DNA of 37,938 bases, taken from contig NZ_KI914988.1 of NCBI RefSeq assembly GCF_000520595.1, positions 35,170 through 73,107 of the forward strand. Reading direction: 5' to 3'. This document shows positions 1 through 7,000 of this stretch, piece by piece. The DNA is from Arthrobacter sp. H5 (GTDB lineage: Bacteria > Actinomycetota > Actinomycetes > Actinomycetales > Micrococcaceae). The first letter of the stretch is position 1. Every line of letters starts with the position of its first letter. A program made the position numbers and the translations under genes. The notes under the pieces were generated by a model, which had not been told where the DNA came from, ran no database searches, and worked only from the letters and a program-made list of their open reading frames with translations.

Positions 1-94
1 CCTGCCGAGAGGAGATGATCGGCCGGGGCTCGCCGCTGGCTGGCGCGAGCTCGCTCGGCGTACTAGGGACCGGCAGACGGGTCAGGGTGCTCAT
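1..94 (-). CDS. Rv3235-like hypothetical protein, N-terminal part only
   Basis: This minus-strand gene starts with ATG at 94 and is cut off by the left edge of the window, leaving 31 codons beginning MSTLTRLPVPSTPSEL. The start follows an AAAAGGA ribosome binding site. The visible part is rich in Pro, Ser and Ala and has no recognisable domain. In related actinobacteria the gene downstream of this type of LysM protein is often a small Rv3235-family protein of unknown function, upstream of secA. That name is inferred from context and a short N-terminus. The start lies 33 bases after the LysM stop codon, so the two probably share a transcript. Confidence 0.5.
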   Translation of the reverse strand, partial: MSTLTRLPVPSTPSELAPASGEPRPIISSRQ

Positions 95-127
95 GATTGT
101 TCCTTTTGCTGATGGTGAGCTGGAGTC

Positions 128-865
128 TCAGGGGCCAGCCGGCGCGGAAAGCACCTGGCCGGGGATGAGCAGGCCGGGGTCGTTCCCAATGACTGCCCTG
201 TTGGAGGAATGCCACCGGGGCCACGCCGCAGCGATTTCGGCTTCCGAAGCCATGGGTCCCAGGTGCGCGGCAGCGATAGTCCATAACGAGTCGCCGGGAC
301 GCACCACAACTTCACCCCGCTGCGCGGCGGTCGCGGGATGAGCCGCACGTTCAGCCTTTACGAGCAGTCCTCCGTCGGCCGGCGCCGGAGCGGGGTGCCA
401 GTGGGGACCTGTCGGGGATGCATCCTCCGGCGCGATTCCCGGTTGCCACAATGGTCCGTGCAGCTCTCCGCTGCCTGTCGATACAGATCCCGCCGGTGCT
501 GAGATTCCGGTGGATTGCAAGGCAGGCGTTCCGGCGTTCGCGGCTGGCGCGGCAACAAGGCCCAGGCCCAGTACGGCTGCCGCCAGACGTTTCATAAACT
601 CCGGGGAGACGGCCGCCACGCGTCGTGCAGCTACTTGGTGACCACGCTGTTGCAGCGCTTCTGAGACGAAGGCGAGGAGCAGCGCGGTGAACCACCAGCT
701 GATCAGCAGAATGCCCAGCGTCGACGCTGTCAGTGCAAGCATTTCCTCGAATGGCTGATAGCCGGCCGTCTGTTGCCCGACAATCAGTGCGCCGGAGCGC
801 CACAGCGCCGCTGCCAAGGCGGCCACGATCAGAAGGTAAATGGCATCGATCATTACTTGTTTCAT
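128..865 (-). CDS. Membrane protein with C-terminal LysM domain
   Basis: A 245-residue protein. Hydrophobic segments lie at about residues 9-29 and 43-70, and a third at about 92-108 ends in a signal-like AANA-GT sequence. A Pro/Ala/Gly-rich linker follows, then a LysM-like module at about 184-245 (GEVVVRPGDSLWTIA through LLIPGQVLSAP), the usual pattern of peptidoglycan-binding LysM domains. The family suggests an envelope protein that touches the cell wall. The ATG start is preceded by GAAAGAGG at good spacing. It is divergent from the Sm-like-repeat gene and probably cotranscribed with the Rv3235-like gene. Its substrate and precise role are unknown. Confidence 0.85.
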   Translation of the reverse strand: MKQVMIDAIYLLIVAALAAALWRSGALIVGQQTAGYQPFEEMLALTASTLGILLISWWFTALLLAFVSEALQQRGHQVAARRVAAVSPEFMKRLAAAVLGLGLVAAPAANAGTPALQSTGISAPAGSVSTGSGELHGPLWQPGIAPEDASPTGPHWHPAPAPADGGLLVKAERAAHPATAAQRGEVVVRPGDSLWTIAAAHLGPMASEAEIAAAWPRWHSSNRAVIGNDPGLLIPGQVLSAPAGP

Positions 866-886
866 CGATTGGCCTCTTTCAGTGAC

Positions 887-927
887 GTTTGATATTGTTT
901 AATAACGTTTGATGTGACTTGTTTACC
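887..927 (+). repeat. 10-bp phased GTTTGAT direct repeats in a divergent promoter
   Basis: GTTTGAT occurs at 887-893, GTTTAAT at 897-903 and GTTTGAT again at 907-913, each exactly 10 bases apart. A weaker GTTTACC follows at 921-927, out of phase. The array lies between the divergent LysM gene and the Sm-like-repeat gene, upstream of the latter's promoter. One copy per helical turn, head to tail, suits a protein that binds as a cooperative direct-repeat multimer. The regulator is not known. Confidence 0.55.
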
Positions 928-951
928 TTGAATAATGATGGATGTCTAGTC

Positions 952-980
952 TTGACCCATGGAAAAGGCGGTCCTAGGCT
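952..980 (+). promoter_or_regulatory. Sigma-70-type promoter for a leaderless gene
   Basis: A -35 box TTGACC (952-957), a 17-base spacer and a -10 box TAGGCT (975-980) precede the ATG at 988. Initiation 7-8 bases after the -10 box would put the first transcribed base at or next to the A of the ATG, giving a leaderless mRNA. This supports the start at 988 over the upstream in-frame start at 919. Confidence 0.65.
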
Positions 981-987
981 TATCGGA

Positions 988-1539
988 ATGCGATGGGATG
1001 CCCTTTTCGATGATTTGGAAGCTCAGATGGCGGCAACGAACGTTGCGGCAGACGAGTCGGAAATTGCCGACCTCACACGACTGGAACAATCGGGGGTTTC
1101 CCTGGCTGATCGGTTGCGTGGTCAAACACAGCTCACCCTGCGCATACATACGTCCGGCGGCGTGGTCTTCAATGGCCTGCTCAGCCACGTTGGTTCTGAA
1201 TGGATAGTGCTGGAATCAGGATTGTCGACCACACTGATCCCTTCCTTCTCGATTCAACTGATCGAGGGGATGGGACGCCAGATCCGGCAGGAGCACTCTG
1301 CTGTGCACAGGCGTCTGGGGCTTGGGGCGGCGCTGCGTGCTCTTGCACGGGACCGGGCACGGGTTGTGATTTACGGTTCCAGCGAAAGTGTCCGGGTCGA
1401 GGGAATCATCGATCGGGTGGGCAGCGATTTCGTTGAAATTGCCGCAGTTGCCCGCGGCGAACAGCGGCGACCAGGAAATGTGGGCGGCGTCTTCGCGATC
1501 CCTTTTAGAGGAATGGCCGCAGTGTCGTCACACCCATAG
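988..1539 (+). CDS. Hypothetical protein with two Sm-like beta-barrel repeats
   Basis: A 183-residue soluble protein beginning MRWDALFDDLEAQ. No signal peptide or membrane segment is visible. The N-terminal 40 residues are acidic and probably helical. Two similar modules follow: residues 41-94 with GLLSHVGSEWIVLES and residues 115-179 with GIIDRVGSDFVEIAA. The shared pattern (short hydrophobic strand, Gly, strand, VGS-acidic-aromatic, strand) resembles an Sm/LSm-type barrel. That fold call is mine by eye, as is the inference of tandem duplication. The frame stays open to a TTG at 919, but the promoter boxes at 952-980 lie inside that extension, so 988 is preferred. The function is unknown. 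RNA binding is possible but not shown. Confidence 0.85.
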   Translation: MRWDALFDDLEAQMAATNVAADESEIADLTRLEQSGVSLADRLRGQTQLTLRIHTSGGVVFNGLLSHVGSEWIVLESGLSTTLIPSFSIQLIEGMGRQIRQEHSAVHRRLGLGAALRALARDRARVVIYGSSESVRVEGIIDRVGSDFVEIAAVARGEQRRPGNVGGVFAIPFRGMAAVSSHP

Positions 1540-1635
1540 TGGACGGCGACGCCACCGACGTGGTCAGGCGGCACAGAGAGCTGGTCCTATCCGCGGGGGA
1601 AGGACCTGCTGGATTGCCGGGCAATTATGCCGCTT

Positions 1636-1860
1636 TTAAGCGTGCTCGGTGTGCATCCCTTCGCGGGCGGTGGCAGCCGTCTTCTCGTAGGCCCGCGCTA
1701 TGTACTCTTCCAGAACGTGGGTTTCCACCCGCCATTGACCACGGCCACCTACTTGGATCGCGGGCAACTCCCCGGAGCGAACCAGAGCATAAGTCTGTGA
1801 CGACGAAATGTTCAACACCTCACCGACGTCCGCCAATGTCATGAATCGTTTCTCGACCAC
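1636..1860 (-). CDS. Small excisionase/BldC-type helix-turn-helix protein
   Basis: A 74-residue DNA-binding protein reading MTLADVGEVLNISSSQTYAL, then VRSGELPAIQVGGRGQWRVE. This is the winged HTH of the MerR/excisionase (HTH_17) type, with no ligand or dimerisation domain. Its C-terminal tail EEYIARAYEKT is short and helical. The chosen start is GTG at 1860, preceded by GGGAAAGG. The open frame extends to 2022, but that extra segment looks noncoding and overlaps the divergent promoter region. The gene is divergent from the SAF/CpaE pair and may regulate it or itself, which is inference. Such stand-alone HTH proteins are usually chromosomal regulators in actinobacteria and need not indicate a phage. 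Confidence 0.85.
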   Translation of the reverse strand: MVEKRFMTLADVGEVLNISSSQTYALVRSGELPAIQVGGRGQWRVETHVLEEYIARAYEKTAATAREGMHTEHA

Positions 1861-1937
1861 GAAAGCCGCCTTTCCCTTCGCCCAACGCAAGAAACCCCCA
1901 CTTACCATCCTGCCATTGTTTGCCCGGGAGGCGGCGG

Positions 1938-1946
1938 TTATCCACA
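1938..1946 (+). promoter_or_regulatory. Perfect DnaA box (TTATCCACA)
   Basis: The sequence TTATCCACA matches the DnaA-box consensus exactly. It lies in the 209-base divergent region (1861-2069) between the HTH gene and the SAF gene. An isolated box in a promoter is compatible with transcriptional control by DnaA, and nothing else here suggests a replication origin. Confidence 0.45.
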
Positions 1947-2069
1947 GTTTGGGACCAATTGAGGTTCCCCGTTTCATTTTGCGGGATGTCTCGACGAGAA
2001 TTGCTTCGGTAACGTAAACCACTCCGCGGTTGCGCGCACTTGGCAGGCGGAGGACGCAGGGGGAGTCCC

Positions 2070-2720
2070 ATGAGTCTCAGGACCGACAGCACAACACCAC
2101 CGACCGCGCCACGACTCCGCAGGCCATCGTGGCGAGACCCGCGGCTCTTGATTGGCCTCCTGCTCGTTCTCGCATCGGTGGCGGGAATCATCGCGCTGGT
2201 GGAAAGTATCGACCGCACCACGGATGTGTACGCAGCCCGGGAGGACCTGCCCGTCGGGAGTGAAATCACCGCAGAGGACTTTATGATTGTTCCGGTGCGC
2301 CTCGGTGATCTGCAGGATACCTATCAACCAGCGCGCGAGGGCATTCCGGAGAACGCGGTGGTACTTCGATTGATCAACGGAGGCGAGTTAGTTCCCTCCA
2401 ACGCCATAGGCGGCGCAGATCTGTTGGGCCGCAAGCCGGTGGGCCTGAACGTCACCGACCCGCTTCCGCAGGAAACCAGCGCTGGTGACCGCGTGGATGT
2501 CTGGATATCACCCAAAGGTGAAGGAACCAGCTTCCTGGAGCCACAGCTACTCCTTGAGGCAGCTGAAATATCCGAGTACAGCCCGGACGAGGGCACACTG
2601 GGAGGAAGCCTTTCCACACGGGTCTACGTGCTGGTTGACGATGAGAAGCTTCCCGGGCTTCTTGAAGCCATCTCGAACGAGGCAAGAATCGCCGTCGTGC
2701 TCAACGCCGGCGGATCATGA
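2070..2720 (+). CDS. SAF domain (CpaB/RcpC-like) membrane-anchored protein
   Basis: A 216-residue protein with a short basic cytoplasmic N-terminus, one membrane helix at about residues 26-47, and a SAF domain starting at about residue 53 (VYAAREDLPVGSEITAEDF). A beta-rich extracytoplasmic part follows, with an AGDRVDVWIS segment typical of CpaB/RcpC. In Flp/Tad pilus systems CpaB-like proteins work at the envelope in pilus assembly. The ATG at 2070 is preceded by GGGGGAG. It overlaps the ATPase gene by 4 bases (ATGA), which is strong evidence for coupling. No pilin, TadA, TadB/C or secretin gene is visible here, so the pilus role is only an analogy. Confidence 0.85.
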   Translation: MSLRTDSTTPPTAPRLRRPSWRDPRLLIGLLLVLASVAGIIALVESIDRTTDVYAAREDLPVGSEITAEDFMIVPVRLGDLQDTYQPAREGIPENAVVLRLINGGELVPSNAIGGADLLGRKPVGLNVTDPLPQETSAGDRVDVWISPKGEGTSFLEPQLLLEAAEISEYSPDEGTLGGSLSTRVYVLVDDEKLPGLLEAISNEARIAVVLNAGGS

Positions 2721-4054
2721 GTATCCCCGTAGTCACCGTGGGCCAATCCGCGGGAGACTGCGTTACCGGCCTTGAAAAACTTCGGGGACCGGTCACCGTT
2801 GTCCGCCGTTGCGCAGAGCTCACCGAACTTATCGCCGCATGCCAGACGGGCATCGCCCGCGCAGCAATCGTTGCCGTTGAGGCAGGCGAGCTGACGGCAT
2901 CGCTGCTGGACAGGCTCCGGGGCGCGGAAGTTGCCCTGGTGGTCTTGGCAGACAGCGACGAAGCAACAGCGCGGCTGGACTCGCTGGGTGTAAGGCACGC
3001 TCCAGGCAACGTGGATCCGGAGGTGTTGACAGAATTGGTGTCGGCAGCGGTGGATGACCTGGCGATGCCCGGGTCTGCCCCGGCCCAAGTACAGGGGAGC
3101 GCCAGCTTCGCGGACACTGCCGACGCATTGAACCCGGCGCAGGCGACGCCCGAACCCGATCCCTCTCTGGCGGGTGAGGGGAGGGTGATCGCAGTGTGGG
3201 GACCGGCGGGTTCCCCGGGGCGTACTACCGTTGCGGTCAACATTGCAGCCGAGCTGGCTGCTTCAGGGTCGAGTGTCCTGCTGATCGATGCGGATACCTA
3301 CGGAGCAAGCATCGCCGCTTCCCTCGGCCTCCTGGACGAGTCCGCTGGCGTGGCTCAGGCCTGCAGATTCGCAGACCAAGGAAGCCTGGACCTCGGCACC
3401 CTGCAGCGGATAACCACCGATGTGGTCATTGAGGGAACCCGGCTCAGGGTGCTCACGGGGATCACCAGACCCGACCGTTGGGCTGAAGTGCGGCCCGCGG
3501 CACTCGCACGGGTTCTCGAGCTGGCGCGGACAGTTGCTGATACCACCATCGTGGACTGCGGGTTCTGTCTGGAGGCGGATGAGGAGCTCAGTTTCGATAC
3601 CGTTGCACCACGGCGCAACGGTGCCACCCTCCGCAGCCTGGAGCTTGCGGATTCCGTGATTGCAGTTGGTTCGGCGGATTCAGTCGGTGTCCCCCGAATG
3701 GTGCGCGGGCTGGGCGACCTTGCCGCTGCGGTGCCATCGGCGGAACCGAGGGTCGTCTTCAACAAGGTTCGTGCCGGATCCGTAGGCCGATCGCCCGAAC
3801 GCCAACTGCAGGAAGCGTGGGACAGATTTGGGCCGGGGGTGGAGATCGACGCCTTCCTGCCCGCCGACGTCGATGCGGCCGATGCGGCACTTCTGGCGGG
3901 CTCCGCACTTGTGGAATCTTCGCCGTCGTCAAGCCTGCGTCAGGCCATCGCCGCACTGGTGGATGTACCGGTTGAACAACGCCGCAGAGGCGTTGTTGGA
4001 GGAGGACACAACGAAGTGAAGTTTTCCCGCAACGGCGTTAGGCTCTCTAGGTAA
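2717..4054 (+). CDS. CpaE/TadZ-like ParA-MinD family ATPase
   Basis: A 445-residue protein. An N-terminal receiver-like region (about 1-120) is followed by a linker and a ParA/MinD-type P-loop domain from about residue 157. The P-loop reads VWGPAGSPGRTTVAVN, residues 160-174. It has Arg169 where ParA proteins have the catalytic Lys, and it lacks the family's leading signature Lys. A second motif LLIDADTYG and a Walker B-like TIVDCGF follow. CpaE/TadZ proteins localise Tad machinery at the membrane, and actinobacteria also carry Soj/ParA-like homologs such as Rv3213c. It is translationally coupled to the SAF gene. The C-terminus is basic. Its cargo or membrane target is unknown. Confidence 0.85.
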   Translation: MSIPVVTVGQSAGDCVTGLEKLRGPVTVVRRCAELTELIAACQTGIARAAIVAVEAGELTASLLDRLRGAEVALVVLADSDEATARLDSLGVRHAPGNVDPEVLTELVSAAVDDLAMPGSAPAQVQGSASFADTADALNPAQATPEPDPSLAGEGRVIAVWGPAGSPGRTTVAVNIAAELAASGSSVLLIDADTYGASIAASLGLLDESAGVAQACRFADQGSLDLGTLQRITTDVVIEGTRLRVLTGITRPDRWAEVRPAALARVLELARTVADTTIVDCGFCLEADEELSFDTVAPRRNGATLRSLELADSVIAVGSADSVGVPRMVRGLGDLAAAVPSAEPRVVFNKVRAGSVGRSPERQLQEAWDRFGPGVEIDAFLPADVDAADAALLAGSALVESSPSSSLRQAIAALVDVPVEQRRRGVVGGGHNEVKFSRNGVRLSR

Positions 4055-4099
4055 GGGGCTGCAAAGGGGCGGCCTTTCATTTCGTTACGGAGGCGTTTC

Positions 4100-7000
4100 A
4101 TGTCGTCTGGCTCCAGCACCACGGACCAGCCCAGTTCTGACACATCACTCGAAGATTTCATTGAGCACTACTATGAACATCTTTCCGATGACGACGCGGG
4201 CGGGTATTCGCCGGAGGCGCTGCGCGAGAGGGCTCTCAACCACCGGCGGACCGCCGGGCTGCGGCCCCGCGGTGAGGCCGTGATCGACGTCTATGACCAG
4301 TCGGACGCAAGCATAGTGATGATTGTCACCGATGACATGCCGTTCCTCGTTGATTCCGTGACAGCGGAACTTGTGCGGCAGAATGCCGCAATCCGTCTGG
4401 TGATGCATCCAACCTTTATCGCAACCCGCCATCGGGAATCGAACAAGCTCCACAACCTCAAGCGGGTGCCTTCCACCGCGGGCGTGTCCAGCGGGGACAC
4501 AGCGGCACTGCCCAATATCTCGAAATTTCTGGCCGACGGCGATTTTAGCGCGCATGTTGAATCCTGGATCGCCGTCGAAATCGGCAGAGTTCTCAATGAG
4601 GAACGGCGCACGGAAATCCTCGACGGTCTGGGACGCGTGCTTGGGGACGTCCGGGCGGCCGTCGAGGACTGGCCGGCGATGCGGAGCAAGGTGCGCGACA
4701 TCTCAGTGGGCCTTGCCTCAGTGCCGGGCGGCGATGCTATTCCTGACTTGCAACAGGCCAGGGAGCTGCTTGCCTGGCTGGACGATGCCAATTTCACGTT
4801 TCTTGGGTTTAAGGAATACGATCTGGCGTCCGAGGACGGTGAAGACGTACTGCGGGTGCAGGGAGACAGCGGACTTGGACTGCTGAGGCATCCCGCCGGC
4901 GGGAAAAGGGTGCAGCACCTGACCCAGGCAGGCAAGGTCAAGGCCCGTGAGAAGCAGGCGTTGGTGATCACTAAAGCCAATTCCCGCTCGACCGTGCACC
5001 GTGCCGCCTACCTCGACTACGTCGGCGTCAAACGGTTTGACGAAAACGGCAATGTCAATGGAGAGCGCCGCTTCATTGGGCTCTTTGCAACCAGCGCCTA
5101 CACCGGGTCGGTCAGGAATGTGCCAATCATTCGGGACAAGGTCAACGAGGTGCTCCGGCAATGCGGATTTCCAACGGACTCGCACTCGGGAAAGGACCTG
5201 CTGTCCATCCTGGAGACCTATCCGCGCGATGAGCTGTTCCAGATAGATGTGGCTGACCTGGTCACAACCGCCCTGGGCATCCTCAGGCTTCAGGAACGCC
5301 GGCGTACCCGGCTGTTCCTCCGCCCGGACATTTACGGACGGTTCATGTCCGCACTGGTGTACCTGCCGCGGGACCGTTACACGACAAGCGTCCGGCTGCG
5401 CATCGAAGATGAACTCCGACGGACCTTCAAGGCCGAATCGATCGACTATGAAGCACGCATGAGTGAGTCGGCCCTCGCACGGCTGTTCTTCCGTATCCGC
5501 CTGCCAAAAGGCGAGGAAGTGGTGCACATTGAAGCTGCCGACCTGGAAACGCGGCTGGTCAGCGCTGCCCGGTCCTGGTCTGAAGGAATCGATGAGGTTG
5601 CCCGAAGCCGCTTTGACCGCCGAACTGCGGAGAAGATGTCCACGCTGTGGGCGGAGGCATTTCCAGCAGGTTACCGGGTGGACTACGAAGTCGAAGATGC
5701 ACTTGTCGACATTGAACGCTTCGCCGGCTATGACCGTTCCGAAACTGCCGGTCCGATCATGCACGTCTACGTGCCGGAGGGTGCCGGCGACGCACTGGAA
5801 GAGGACGCCCGGCTGAAGTTGTACGTGACGGAGCCCAAGAGCCTCAGCCAGATTCTGCCCTTCCTGCACAACCTCGGGCTCGAGGTTCTCGACGAAAGAC
5901 CGTTTGAGATCGAGCGATCGGATGGGCGGGAGTTTTTCCTTTACGACCTCGGCCTGAAGTATCCATCCGGCATCGATCCTTTGAAAACCGGTCCTTTGCT
6001 GGAGGAATCCTTCGCGGCGGCGATTGAAGGGGCCAGCGAATCGGACTCGTTTGACCGCCTGGTGCTGCGCGAGAACCTGCACTGGCGGCAGGTGGTCATC
6101 CTGCGAAGCTATGCCAAGTACATCCGGCAGATCGGCAATACCAATTCCTATGGCTTCGTGGGCGACACCCTGCTGGCCAACGCGCGGGTCAGCCGGTCCC
6201 TCGTCGCCTTGTTTGAGGCCCGTTTTGATCCGGACCTTCCGGCGGACGAGCGCGAAAGTGCAACAGCCCGCGCACGTCAGGATCTTGAAGCCGGATTTGA
6301 CGAGGTGTCAACCCTCGATGCGGATCGCGTGCTGCGCACCTTCGCCAACCTGATCGAAGCGACCCTGCGCACCAACTACTTCCAGGACAAGCCATATGTG
6401 AGTTACAAACTCAATACCGCGGCGATTGATGGGGTTCCCAACCCCCGGCCCAAGTTCGAAATCTGGGTCTATTCCCCGCGCGTCGAGGGCGTCCACCTGC
6501 GTTTTGGCGACGTGGCCCGCGGGGGCCTCCGCTGGTCCGACCGCCGGGAGGATTTCCGGACAGAGATCCTTGGCCTGGTGAAGGCTCAGACGGTCAAGAA
6601 CGCCGTCATTGTTCCCACCGGAGCCAAGGGAGGTTTCTTTGCCAAGCATCTGCCGGATCCAGCGGTGGACAGGGCGGCCTGGATGGCGGAGGGGCAGGAA
6701 AGCTACCGCACGTTCATCCGGGCACTGCTGGATATCACTGACAATCTGGTTACCACCGACGACGGCGAGTCAGTGGTGCCGCCGGCGCGCGTCGTCCGGC
6801 ACGACGACGACGACAGCTACCTGGTTGTCGCGGCGGATAAGGGCACGGCCTCTTTTTCCGACATCGCCAACGAACTTTCGGCGGAATACGGGTTCTGGCT
6901 GGGCGACGCCTTCGCATCGGGCGGATCAGTGGGCTACGACCACAAGGCAATGGGTATCACGGCCCGTGGCGCGTGGGAATCCGTCAAGCGGCACTTCAGC

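Noticed and set aside
1613-1625. ATTGCC-G-GGCAAT palindrome between convergent genes
   Set aside because: A 1-base loop cannot form a terminator hairpin, and a lone 13-base palindrome between gene ends is weak evidence for an operator.
1918-1975. GTTTG/GTTTC copies in the HTH-SAF intergenic region
   Set aside because: They resemble the repeats at 887-913 but are 29 and 24 bases apart, not helically phased, so they may be chance.
1861-2022. N-terminal extension of the HTH gene (54 more codons in frame)
   Set aside because: The extra residues resemble no known N-terminus, cover the divergent promoter region and a DnaA box, and the GTG at 1860 has a good ribosome binding site directly before the HTH domain.
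4718-6082. 454-codon open frame on the minus strand
   Set aside because: It lies entirely inside the glutamate dehydrogenase gene, antisense to it, and its translation has no domain. Such frames are common opposite long high-GC genes.
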